Below the pieces are notes generated by a model. It saw only the letters and a list, made by a program, of their open reading frames with translations. It ran no database searches and was not told the DNA's origin. Both the position numbers and the translations under genes were made by a program. Shown here one piece after another: positions 1-9,800 of a DNA stretch of 53,590 bases. Source of the DNA: Salinivirgaceae bacterium (GTDB lineage Bacteria; Bacteroidota; Bacteroidia; Bacteroidales; SZUA-534). Location: contig JAQICC010000052.1 of NCBI GenBank assembly GCA_027858735.1, forward strand, positions 1 through 53,590, given 5' to 3'. Positions within the stretch are counted from its first letter, which is position 1, and each line of letters opens with the position of its first letter.

Positions 1-121
1 TGAGTTGCTCCTCAGCAGAGCTCATGTCCTCTTCAGATAACATGTATAAAAGTATAATAATTTTTAAAAGAAAATTTGGATTATCCATAGAATTCGGTAT
101 TCGCAGCATTGAAAATCAGAG

Positions 122-140
122 TCCCGAACTTGCTTCGGGA
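122..140. repeat. Dispersed hairpin repeat, copy 1
   Basis: Inverted repeat TCCCGAA-CTTGC-TTCGGGA with 7-bp arms and a 5-nt loop. A close relative (TTCCGAA-GCTTG-TTCGGAA) lies at 50415-50433, so this looks like a dispersed intergenic element. It lies upstream of the start chosen for the first gene and argues against using the earlier in-frame ATG at 109, which would place the repeat inside the coding region. Confidence 0.5.
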
Positions 141-198
141 TGACTGGTTGAAATGCAAGAGTAACGAAATTATTGGAGTTTTCTTGCTGAGACTAATT

Positions 199-789
199 AT
201 GAAGCGAACAACATTATTAAGCGTAGTATTCATTTTCACTATCAGATTTTCATCGTTTGCCAACTCTAACCCAAAAGATGACCCAAAATTTACTGCGGAA
301 ACTATAAACGAAGATGAGGCTGTTATTTACTTGTACCGATTAAAAAACATGGTAGGAGGAGCTGTTGCCTGTCCTATCTTTTTGTATGAATTTGACACTA
401 CTAAAAGTGAATTTCTTGAGAAACAAAAAATTGGAAAGCTAAAGCAAAAGCAGTATATGCCAATAAAAATCAAAGCTAATACGATGTATTATATTGAAAT
501 TGGAACCATGCAAAAAATAATTGTTTCAGGAACTGAAAAGTCTAATATCATGGTAGAACTGAATGGCGGAAAAATTAAAGTAACTGCTAAGGATAATTAT
601 GCCACAGTAAAACTGGGCGCCGGGAAAGCTATCGCTACTGGAGGTTTGGTAGACTTACTTGTAAGCACGGCAGTAAATAAGTCGAATGAGAAAAAGTTTA
701 TCGAAAATAAATTTACTTTATTGGAACCTATTGAAAACAATGCTGAATATATTGAAATGCAAAAATATCCGAATTGTTTAGTAAAATAA
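199..789 (+). CDS. Small exported protein, possibly DUF2846-like
   Basis: Exported protein of 196 residues. I chose the ATG at 199 because the product then begins with a signal peptide (MKRTTLLSVVF... ending near FANS); the in-frame ATG at 109 would add 30 residues that run through an intergenic hairpin repeat and would bury the signal. The region after the signal (DEAVIYLYR..., then GKLKQKQYMPIKIKANTMYYIEIG) recalls the short beta-rich DUF2846 family, in which a 'Y-x-Y-R' strand is followed by a 'G-x-L' and a peptide-carried surface property, but this is resemblance by eye only. A glycine-rich segment (KLGAGKAIATGGLVDLL) near residues 137-155 may be membrane-associated. No neighbour on the same strand suggests a pathway; function unknown. 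Confidence 0.7.
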   Translation: MKRTTLLSVVFIFTIRFSSFANSNPKDDPKFTAETINEDEAVIYLYRLKNMVGGAVACPIFLYEFDTTKSEFLEKQKIGKLKQKQYMPIKIKANTMYYIEIGTMQKIIVSGTEKSNIMVELNGGKIKVTAKDNYATVKLGAGKAIATGGLVDLLVSTAVNKSNEKKFIENKFTLLEPIENNAEYIEMQKYPNCLVK

Positions 790-810
790 TCACAAGACTA
801 TTATAAACAG

Positions 811-840
811 AAGCCTGATAATCTATTATCAGGCTTTTTT
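811..840. terminator. Bidirectional terminator between convergent genes
   Basis: Perfect 10-bp stem AGCCTGATAA / TTATCAGGCT (812-821 and 826-835) with a 4-nt loop, followed by TTTTTT on the plus strand and preceded by an A-rich stretch. It sits between the converging exported-protein gene and the LuxR-type gene and can serve both. Confidence 0.85.
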
Positions 841-1426
841 ATATCAAAGTAGCCAAATCAATATTTTCCGTATCAATCAATTTATTCAAAATAGCGTAAA
901 CCGTTAAACCCGATATTGATTTAATACCCAATTTATCAGTTATATGCTTTCTATGAGTAATTACCGTATGTATACTAATAAATAGTTTCTCTGCAATTTC
1001 TTTATTCGTTAAACCCAAGGCTACCTGAACCAAAACATCCTTCTCACGTTCTGAAAGGTCAGCCATTGAATTTGCACCCTCCTCTTTTTTCTCTGCTATT
1101 TGCTTAATTTTTCGAATTATATCTATCGATGGATCATTAATAAAAATCGAATCCATTTCATTTTTGGAATCCAAGGATGTTATAAGGATAAATTCAATAT
1201 GGTTCGAACTATTTAAAAGCTTTCCTATTAATGCCTTTGTAGCTTCTGAATATTTATCATCTTGTAAAAAAATAAATAACTCTGTATTCGAAAATCCAGA
1301 ATAGTCTGCTACTTCGTTAACTTCCTTTAAAAGTATAAACTCGTAATGAAAAGCCTCACGCATAATGGCCCACAATCCCTTTCTAACAATTTCCGATTGA
1401 TGTATAATAACAAAGCGCTTATCCAT
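839..1426 (-). CDS. LuxR-type regulator with a degenerate receiver-like domain
   Basis: DNA-binding regulator of 195 residues. The C-terminal third (about 123-185, LSEREKDVLVQVALGLTNKE...) is a clear NarL/LuxR helix-turn-helix. The N-terminal ~115 residues have receiver-like strand/helix alternation, but the expected phosphoacceptor aspartate after the third strand is missing (ELFIFLQ near 49-55), so control by classical phosphorylation is doubtful. Its start overlaps the end of the upstream hemerythrin-domain gene by 8 nt, which implies translational coupling and a shared function, perhaps response to oxygen, nitric oxide or iron-redox stress sensed through that partner. The pairing is seen; the signal is inferred. 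Confidence 0.85.
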   Translation of the reverse strand: MDKRFVIIHQSEIVRKGLWAIMREAFHYEFILLKEVNEVADYSGFSNTELFIFLQDDKYSEATKALIGKLLNSSNHIEFILITSLDSKNEMDSIFINDPSIDIIRKIKQIAEKKEEGANSMADLSEREKDVLVQVALGLTNKEIAEKLFISIHTVITHRKHITDKLGIKSISGLTVYAILNKLIDTENIDLATLI

Positions 1427-2138
1427 TCTTCAATTGTTTTTCCAGCTCTATAACTTTAACTTCTAATATCTTATCTTCAATTCGAGCATGATCTAATAAA
1501 TCCTTTTCAAATTGAAATATGGAATATAGAAAAGCATTGCAATCATTATCATCATAAGAAGCATTAAGATATTTGATAACGATATTTTTTAAATCGTAAA
1601 TTTTCTGATCAACATTAGTATGTTCCTGCTCAAAACTTTGCATGGAATAACCTTTAAACTTTTCAGGAACAGGAACTTTATTTTCCCATGCATCAATAAT
1701 TGCCAGTATATAAGGAAATACTTTATCTTCCTCTTCCTCAATGTGCTTACTAAGTTCTTCTTTATATTTATTGTAAAATTTCTTTATAAGTTGCAAATCA
1801 TCACACGATCCTTCGCAACCTGCTAAAACTCGTTCCAACCTGCGTTCCACCTCAGGAAACAGATAATTAAAGTAGTAACTATGTGTTTTACGCAAGTAAT
1901 CAATAATTAACCTTGGCGAGAATGACAACAAATCCGATTCTGGAAAGTAGTCCTCATTATTGTAAGTATTTACAATGGTCAAAAAGAAATTCTCATCAAT
2001 TCCAAACTCATCGCAGATTTGGCTAACCGTTCTTTCTTTAAATCCTAAACGTATTCCAAACCTATTTATAACGGGCAACAAAAACTGATTGGCGTGAATA
2101 AGTTTTGCCAGCTTATCGCTTCCTTTAAAGTGAACCAT
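1419..2138 (-). CDS. Hemerythrin-domain (RIC/YtfE-like) protein
   Basis: 239-residue cytoplasmic protein. Residues about 75-230 are a four-helix hemerythrin (HHE) domain with the pattern needed for a di-iron centre: H86, H132-x3-E136, H173 and H217-x3-E221. Residues 10-60 (FGIRLGFKERTVSQICDEFGID) resemble the ScdA/DUF542 N-terminal domain of RIC iron-centre repair proteins, but the usual Cys-Cys pair of that domain is absent. Known relatives bind O2 or NO at the di-iron site or help repair iron-sulfur clusters. It is the first gene of a two-gene unit with the overlapping LuxR-type regulator, so it may be the sensor for that regulator rather than a repair enzyme; this is inference. Confidence 0.85.
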   Translation of the reverse strand: MVHFKGSDKLAKLIHANQFLLPVINRFGIRLGFKERTVSQICDEFGIDENFFLTIVNTYNNEDYFPESDLLSFSPRLIIDYLRKTHSYYFNYLFPEVERRLERVLAGCEGSCDDLQLIKKFYNKYKEELSKHIEEEEDKVFPYILAIIDAWENKVPVPEKFKGYSMQSFEQEHTNVDQKIYDLKNIVIKYLNASYDDNDCNAFLYSIFQFEKDLLDHARIEDKILEVKVIELEKQLKNG

Positions 2139-2198
2139 TGCAACTAAATTTATGATTATAACATTGATTCAAAGAAAATGTTTATGTAAAATATTTAT

Positions 2199-2216
2199 AT
2201 CATAAGATATTATGAT
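2199..2216. promoter_or_regulatory. Palindrome upstream of the hemerythrin/LuxR operon
   Basis: ATCATAA-GATA-TTATGAT, an 18-bp palindrome with perfect 7-bp arms, lies 61-78 bp upstream of the leftward hemerythrin-domain start. It fits an operator for a dimeric regulator, possibly the downstream LuxR-type protein or a Crp/Fnr member. It also overlaps the remnant 3' end of the broken acetyltransferase gene. Confidence 0.35.
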
Positions 2217-2736
2217 TTTTGCAGTTCTTTCTGGTAAGTCACAACATCCAAAAGTCGACCAAACTTCTCTCCAATATTTTTCAGATGCCCAACTTTAGCC
2301 CGGATTATTCACGAATAATCCCTGTCTCCGACAGCCCATTTTTTCAAATAGCTTAACACTAGCAGTATTTTCCAATGTGATTACACCTAAAAAATTCATT
2401 AAATTCGCTTTTATAGCTACTTGCTCCAAAAAAATAAGCGTTTGCTTTCCTACTCCTTTTCCATGAAATTGTGGTTTAATATAAAGGGTTAGCTCAACCA
2501 AGCGATCATAGGCTTGCCGTGGTTTCCAATTATTTAAACAACAATAGCCACAAAACTCATTGTTAAATAAAATGGTAAAAGTTTTATACACATTATGGTT
2601 TAATGGTAAGCTCGACACCATTTGATCGAGCGTAATATTTTCTAAATGAAAAGTAGCCATCGAATGCTGAATATGGTAGTTATACAAATCAAGAATGCGG
2701 CAAATCTTCTTTCACTGTTGATCTAAAACTAATCAT
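2210..2736 (-). pseudogene. Broken GNAT acetyltransferase (pat/ArsN1-like), two lesions
   Basis: A GNAT gene related to phosphinothricin-type acetyltransferases, readable only in pieces. It starts at ATG 2736-2734 (MISFRSTVKEDLP), then loses frame near 2695: restoring two bases (CAT-TCTT read as CATATTCTT) gives the family motif ILDLYNYH...ATF. The middle runs cleanly (FHGKGVGKQTL is the acetyl-CoA loop) to 'FEKMGC', then reads an unusual stretch and stops at 2295. After that stop, in another frame, lies the rest of the family C-terminus (KVGHLKNIGEKFGRLLDVV, stop at 2210-2212). The second lesion coincides with a palindrome-bearing insert. The start overlaps the upstream C_GCAxxG gene by 8 nt, so it was the third gene of that operon. 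A sequencing error is unlikely to explain both lesions. Confidence 0.8.
2299..2337. repeat. Palindromic insert inside the GNAT pseudogene
   Basis: About 35-39 bp with no counterpart in the GNAT family, containing the palindrome GGATTATTC-AC-GAATAATCC-like core (minus strand GGATTATTCGTGAATAATCC, 20 bp). It sits exactly between the conserved 'FEKMG' and 'KVGHLKN' parts of the acetyltransferase and shifts the frame. This looks like a small mobile palindromic element, but no second copy was seen in this window. Boundaries are approximate. Confidence 0.45.
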
Positions 2737-3184
2737 ACAATCTTTTTTCAAGTGTTTCCTCAATTAATTTCACAGCACTCTCAACCAATAATGGGCATTT
2801 CTTAGTAAATAATTCTTGTTGTCTTCCCTCCTCAATTCCTTCATCGGTGCTTAGGTCAATACCCAAAATACCTCTGCACTCTAATGAACCATGTACCAAT
2901 TCAAATTTCTTATTAAAATTTCTTACTAATTGATAGGTGTTTTCTTTAACCATTTCAGACTCCTCATAAGTTTTCCCGCTTATTAATCCTAACGCCATAT
3001 AGCCACCTGTTACAGCTCCACATGTTTTTCCCTGATAGCACATGCCTGCTCCAAATCCTGCTGCAATATGCGTTGATTGATCAAAATCTAATCCCAGTTC
3101 TTTTGAAAAAACAGCTAACGTTGATTGGCTGCAATTGTAATCGTTTAAAAACAGTTCTTTTGCTTTATCACTTTTTTCACTCAT
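2729..3184 (-). CDS. C_GCAxxG_C_C family redox protein
   Basis: 151-residue cytoplasmic protein of the C_GCAxxG_C_C family (possible redox-active or metal-binding proteins). All family cysteines are present: C18 (NCSQ), C49 and C55 in the hallmark MCYQGKTCGAVTGG, C103 (LECR) and C130 (KKCP). The start ATG overlaps the stop of the MarR gene by 4 nt, and its own stop overlaps the start of the broken acetyltransferase by 8 nt, so the three form one tightly coupled operon under a MarR-type regulator. The biochemical role of this family is not settled. A link to toxicant or arsenic handling is possible because such genes often sit beside ArsM/ArsN-like genes, but no such gene is intact here. Confidence 0.9.
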   Translation of the reverse strand: MSEKSDKAKELFLNDYNCSQSTLAVFSKELGLDFDQSTHIAAGFGAGMCYQGKTCGAVTGGYMALGLISGKTYEESEMVKENTYQLVRNFNKKFELVHGSLECRGILGIDLSTDEGIEEGRQQELFTKKCPLLVESAVKLIEETLEKRLYD

Positions 3185-3624
3185 AACTTTTCATGGTTTA
3201 ATTGATTCATATTCATTGTTATAATTTTAAAAACTTCTAAAAATATATTTAATTTTTGGTCAGAAATATTTTTAAATACCTCTTTAAAATAACTATTATT
3301 TTCATTATTTATTTTATTACATAAGGCACCTCCCTCATCGGAAACATTTAACTCTACCATTCTCCTATTGGATTCAGGGATGGTTCTATTTATTAAATTC
3401 TTTTTTGTTAGGTTCTCCACCGTACGGCTAACCGAGCTTTTATCAAGTGCTAATTTCTTAGATAAATCATTTAAACTAATTCCACCTTCCAAATTAACTT
3501 CAATTAGGGCATGACATTGTGCTTGGGTTACAGCATAGCATGAATTACTGGAATTAATTTTTCCAATTTCCCTTTCAAACATTCTTAATAACTGTCTAAA
3601 GTCTTCAATTAATTCATTTTTCAT
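3181..3624 (-). CDS. MarR-family transcriptional regulator
   Basis: 147-residue winged-helix repressor. The MarR core is clear: GGISLNDLSKKLALDKSSVSRTV (recognition helix) followed by the wing NLTKKNLINRTIPESNRRMVELN. I chose ATG 3624 (MKNELIEDF); the longer reading from 3651 would start at TTG. Two cysteines, C29 and C37 (CYAVTQAQC), precede the helix-turn-helix and could sense thiol-reactive or metalloid compounds, which is inference. It heads the operon with the C_GCAxxG protein and the broken acetyltransferase. An imperfect palindrome upstream of the start (3645-3659) is a candidate autoregulatory operator. Confidence 0.88.
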   Translation of the reverse strand: MKNELIEDFRQLLRMFEREIGKINSSNSCYAVTQAQCHALIEVNLEGGISLNDLSKKLALDKSSVSRTVENLTKKNLINRTIPESNRRMVELNVSDEGGALCNKINNENNSYFKEVFKNISDQKLNIFLEVFKIITMNMNQLNHEKL

Positions 3625-3644
3625 ATTAGTTGTATTTAATAACA

Positions 3645-3659
3645 GTTGCAATGTACAAC
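3645..3659. promoter_or_regulatory. Candidate MarR operator
   Basis: GTTGCAATGTACAAC, an imperfect palindrome (GTTG/CAAC arms, 5 of 7 pairs match), 21-35 bp upstream of the MarR start codon, where autorepression would act. MarR proteins commonly recognise TTG-N-CAA-type palindromes of this size. Confidence 0.35.
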
Positions 3660-3737
3660 AATATAATTATAGTCCAATTATTTTTAATCAAAACAAAATA
3701 ACTGTGCCAGTTTATAATGATTCTAAAAAAAAATTTA

Positions 3738-3745
3738 TATGTTTG
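3738..3745 (+). promoter_or_regulatory. Candidate -7 element of the giant protease gene
   Basis: TATGTTTG matches the Bacteroidota -7 consensus TAnnTTTG and lies about 70 bp upstream of the chosen start codon at 3817. No convincing TTTG -33 box is visible at the expected spacing, so this rests on the -7 element only. Confidence 0.3.
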
Positions 3746-3816
3746 ACACAATTAGCCCCGCTTTTAAATTAAACGGCAAAAATCTCATTATCAGAATCTT
3801 AAGCAAAACCAACATC

Positions 3817-6800
3817 ATGACAAAAACCACTATTAGCGTAAAAACTACTCTAACTGCAATATTTATTGCTATTTTTATTTCATTATCAGCGTTTTCACAA
3901 TCACAAAACTTTTCTAGCACAACTAAATTTAAAGTAAAGTTTTCTGAAAATTCTAGTAAGAGTCTTTCTTCTATTCAAAGCAACCCTCAAAAAACAAAAT
4001 CAGGTATTGTTTTAACGGGTATTTCATCAATAGATGCGTTGAATGAACAGTACCAAGTGATGAATTTGAAAAGAGTTTTCCCAAATGCTGGAAAATTTGA
4101 AGAAAAACATGAACAATTTGGTTTACACTTGTGGTATGAATTTGAAATAGCTGAATCTAAGTCTGTTGAAATATCTTCATGTATTGAAACTTTCCAAAAA
4201 GATAAAAATGTACAGATATGCGAACCCTATTATAAAAAACAAATTATTGGTGAAGGTACCTATTCCATTATCTCCGATACGGTAAATGATCCACGATGGA
4301 AAGAACAGTGGCATTATAATAATGATGGTCAAACAGGTGGTACCGTTGGTGCCGATATAAGCTTATATGAAGCCTGGAAAATTGAAGCAGGTTCAGACCA
4401 TGTTATAGTTGCCGTTATAGATGGTGGTGTTGACTACAACCACACTGACCTTTCAGGAGCCATGTGGAACAATACCGCAGAGATTAATGGAACCGCAGGT
4501 GTTGATGATGACAACAATGGTTACATTGATGATATTCATGGTTATGGATTTGGTGATGGTATTGGGAATTATAACCCCGGTGACCATGGTACACATGTTG
4601 GTGGCACTATTGGAGCAACCAATAACAATGGAATTGGTGTTTGTGGTATTGCTGGTGGAAATAATGGTACAGCCGGTGTACGTTTAATGTCATGTGCCGT
4701 TTTTGGCTCTTATGGTCAAAATGGTTTTGATGTTGCTTTTGTATATGCCGCTGATAACGGTGCAATTATTTCTCAAAATAGCTGGGGCTATACTTCAAGT
4801 GGTTTTTACGAACAATCAGTTTTAGATGCCATTGACTATTTTGTTGCCAATGCGGGATATGATGCTAATAATAACCCAATTGGCCCAATGCAAGGGGGAT
4901 TGGTTATATTTGCTGCAGGCAATGACGGCAATGACGGTGCGTATTACCCTGGTTACTACGAACCTGTTTTATCGGTTTCTTCAACCAACCATAATGATCA
5001 AAAATCGGGTTACTCAAATTACGGAAGCTGGGTTGACATTGCCGCTCCCGGAGGTGAAACAAACATAACAAACCAAGGCGTTTTAAGTACATTGCCAAAT
5101 AATTCATATGGGTTTTATCAAGGAACCTCAATGGCCTGCCCTCATGTAAGTGGTGTTGCTGCTTTAGTTGTTTCAAAATATGGTGAAAACGGATTAACAG
5201 CCAATATGCTATGGGACAGACTTACAGAAACTGTTGACAATATTGATGCAATTAACAGCAACTATGTAGGATTATTAGGCAGCGGTAGATTGAATGCATA
5301 CAAGGCCCTGATGGAAGATGATGGAATTCCGCCGAATGCAATAACCGATGTATCGCTTATAAATACTGGAATGACAACTGTTGAATTAGAATGGACAGCA
5401 ACAGGTTTTAGTGCTGATTCAGGTGCTGCTTCAGGATATGATATCAGATATGCCAACTTTGAAATAACCGACGCCAACTTTAATTCTGCCAATAAAGTTA
5501 CCAATGTTCCTGTTCCAAGTATGGTGGGCTCGACTGAAATATTCGAAATATCAGAATTATGTGCCGAAACAACATTTTGGTTTGCTATTAAAGCCTATGA
5601 TTATTTTGGAAACACATCAGCCATTTCAAATATTATATTGGCAACAACCGATAATGCTCCAATTATAGCATATAATCCATCACTTTATATACATTCTATC
5701 GATTCGGGATTTGAAGAAATTATTACAGCTCAAATACAAAATATTGGATCAGTAGATTTAACCTTTACTATTTCTCCTTTTACCCAAGTATCAAACACAT
5801 TAATTAATACAGCTAGTATAATTGATTTTGGTTTTATACCGAAAAGAGGTGAAGAAGATACTCGAGTTGGCCACCCTGTATTAGAAGGTGGTGGTAATGA
5901 TGGGGAAACCGGATTTGGTTATAAATGGCTTGATAATAAAGATGGCAATGGACCGGCTTTTAATTGGGTTGATATTACATCAACGGGGACTTCTCTTTCC
6001 TTTGGATTAGATGATTCTCAAGAAGTTGATCTTCCCTTTAATTTTCCATTTTATGGCGAAAATAAAAACAGATTACACATCTCATCAAATGGTTTTTTAA
6101 CCTTTAATTCTAATAATTCTACAGAATATATAAACCAACAAATTCCTAATACAGCAGGACCAAATGATTTAATAGCTTTTATGTGGGATGATTTTGATGC
6201 CCGCATGGGTGGAACCGTTCATTATTATGGCGACTCTGAAAAATTCATAGTCCAATACACAAACCTTAAACATTACAGCAGTTCCGACAATTATACGGTA
6301 CAAGCTATTCTTTATCCAAACGGTAATATTTTATTTCAATACCTTGAAATTAATGGAAGTACTACATCAAATACCATTGGAATTGAAAATACTGATGGAA
6401 CAGAAGGTCTTCAAGTAGCATTTAACACTGATTATGTTCAAGAGAATTTAGCTATTCTCTTCAGAACTTCTCTAGGTTTTATTACCGATGCAACTCCAAT
6501 GTCAGGCACTATAATACCAAGTGCAAATCAAGCAATTGATATAACTATAAACAGCAATGAATTATCACCGGACAATTACTTCGATTCTATCTCTGTAAAT
6601 AGCAACGATCCATTGAAACCTACAAGTTATTTTCCTATTAAACTTCATGTAAATGGAATTCCAAATGTTTTTGTAAACCAAGATAATCTTAGCTTCGACA
6701 CCATATTTGTTGATGTTTTAGATTCATTACCAATTAACATCACAAATACAGGAACCGACTCATTATTTATTACAAATCTAACAATCCTGGATGACCTATT

Positions 6801-9800
6801 TTATTTAGATGGTAACTTGAATGAGATTAAGCTATATAATAATGAAGTGAAGAAATTTTACATTTATTTTAATCCAAATAACGATATAGAATACTTCGAC
6901 ACACTTGAGTTAACAACTAATACAAGCAACAGTTTAATTAGAATACCATTATACGGGAATGCCGTTTATCCACCTGTAGCTTCAATAAATCCTCATTTAT
7001 TCAATTATAATCTGATATCAGGAGATTCATTAACTGATAATATCACATTAAGCAATACTACAGGACAAAGCAGTCTTTATTCTTCTTTATCAAATATCAT
7101 TTATATTGAAAATGAAAGCTCTTCAATAGCCTACAACTTGCAAGAGAAAATTATTACAACATCAATTATTGATAATGAAAATACAGAAGAAATTAGCATT
7201 GTATCTGAAGGCATGAATAATGCTAAATTATGTGATTTAACAAATGTGAAAATTGGTGTTTTATCATTGGGCAGTTATTCAATAATTCAAACAGATGTTA
7301 GTCAGCGTGGAGGCAGCCTTCAATTACTTTCACTACCATTATCAGCTAATGCCTTATCTGATATTGATGCTGTAATATTGGATGATAATATGAGTTTGTT
7401 ATCAATTATAGATATTGATTTACTTAGACAAAACATGAATAGCGGACTAAGTATTCTTTCAATTGCAGACAACAGCACATCATTATCAAATTTTACCAGC
7501 ATATTTGCCAATACCGGAATTAATCCTATTTCTCAAAGTTTTATTCCTCTTAGCTTAACAAATTTTACTACACATGAAACAACTCAAAATATAAGCGAAA
7601 TTGATTCACCATCATCAGGTTTTTATTTTACAAACAATAATCCGGCTCAAAGCATAATTACAGATAATTCAAATCAATGTCGATTTAGCATATCAAAATA
7701 TGGCAAAGGAAAAGCCGCTGCCTTTTGTAACGAAATTGTATTTGATAATTACATAGGTTCAACCACCGATAATCGCCTGTTTTGCAATCAATTAATTGAT
7801 TGGTTATGTGACAATAGCAATGACTGGCTTACCATTTCAAACGAAACGGATACGATTACAGCTGGCAATAGTAAATTATTACCTTTTGAAATAAAAACAA
7901 AAGAAATGCTTGCTGGTAAATATAAAGCTAAATTGTGCTTTGAAACAAACGCTCCAAACCTACATAACGATACCGTATTGATTGATATGCTTCTCACAGG
8001 CCACCCAGTTCTTGAAGTATCAACAGATACAATTACCTATGATAGCATTTTTGTTGGTGTAAACTATTTCAAGCAAATTACTTTAAGAAATATTGGTACC
8101 GACACCTTAAAAATATCAAATATAGCTTCAACCTCCTTATCAATTATTACCGATACAACCTCATTACAAATACTTCCACAATCATTGTATAATTTATTGA
8201 TTACATACAACCCCAGTGTATCAGGAATAATTAATGAAGAGCTTACTATTACAAGTAATGATACAAATGGAGCTACTTTTACAATACCTATATTAGGTAA
8301 TTCTTTTATGCCTCCTATTTGCAATTTATCAACCGACAGTATTGAGTTTAATCTTTATACGGGAGCCACAACCGAATCAAAAATCACTTTAAAAAATGCA
8401 GGAGGAAGTGATCTAACATACTTGGTAAATTACGAATATTTGAATAAAATAGACACTACATTTCCAAAAGTTAATTCTGAAGGTGACTTCCATTATTTGA
8501 CAAATACTCCTACTTATATTACTTGTATTGTTTCAGATCCTAGTAGTGGTAAACTATATGGGCAAATTAGATATGCTAATACCTTTGTTCGTTATAATGT
8601 AGAAACCAGTATATGGGATACACTTGCTTCATGTCCTATTTATTCAGGTTCATATGCAAGCGGAACATATTTAGACGGTAAAATTTATACCGGATACAGT
8701 TCAAACTCAACCATCGGAATTTATGATATTGCAAACAATTCATGGTCACAACTTAACACAAACTATAGCTTTACATCAAATATTGAAACGGATGGCGAAC
8801 TAATTTATATTGTAAGCTACACTACATTTGCAAGCTATAATCCAAACAATAAACAATGGTCAAATCTTTCTAATCCTAATTTGAACTTTTATTCCGATGG
8901 TGGATTAAGTTATTACGAGGGTTCATTCTATGCTCATAATGGTTCAAATAGTTTTTATAAATACCAAATAGATAGCAACTATTGGTCACCTCTGGCATCC
9001 CCTCCGTCATCGTTAAACTATGGTAGTGCTATTGATACATATACTGGCAAATATTATTCGTATTACAATTCGTACTTGTACATTTATGATATTACGAGCA
9101 GAAATTGGACTTCAAAACAAATACCTGGATTTAGCGGAAGAGAAAGCAGTATAACTTATTTACCAACTTACAATCATTTTGGAATATACTTTTCAGAAGG
9201 CAGCTATGGTAATTCATTTGTTAGATATGAAACAAAACCCACCTATAATTGGCTCTCAATAGATCATTACATCGACACCCTCGAAGCATTGATTAGTAAA
9301 GATATTAACTTAACAGTCGACACCAAAAATCTAACCAAAGGTCAGTATCATGCTTCTATTTTGTTTAATTCAAACGATCCCATTGATACAACCCAAACAG
9401 TTTCAATTATTTTAAATGTTCGCAATGCTGCCAACTTAAGCCTATCTAAAGATTCTATTCATATAAAAAATACATTTTTAGGATATCAAGCTACTGATAC
9501 CTTAACCATCTTCAACAACGGCACCGATACTTTACGAATAAGCTCAATTTCAGTCGGCAATAATTCAGTTTTCTCTGTATCAGAAAACATAATTAAAATA
9601 TTACCGAAAGAAAATAAGGCAATTACCATTACTGCTGCAGTAAAAGACACAGCATTAACTATATCAGAATTAATAATTAGTAGTAATGCCAAACCCAATA
9701 GCTTGACTAAGGTAAAAGTATCGGCAAAAGGAAAAATAGCACCTACTTTGAATTTGATTAACAATGACCTTGTTAGCTATACAATGCCAGGTCAAAAGAG

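Noticed and set aside
109-198. Upstream in-frame extension of the first gene
   Set aside because: The 30 extra residues are encoded by an intergenic hairpin repeat and precede a clear signal peptide.
4421-5504. Several open frames in other frames or strands inside the large protease gene
   Set aside because: They overlap the intact S8 catalytic region, lack family resemblance, and are explained as shadows of a strongly coding frame.
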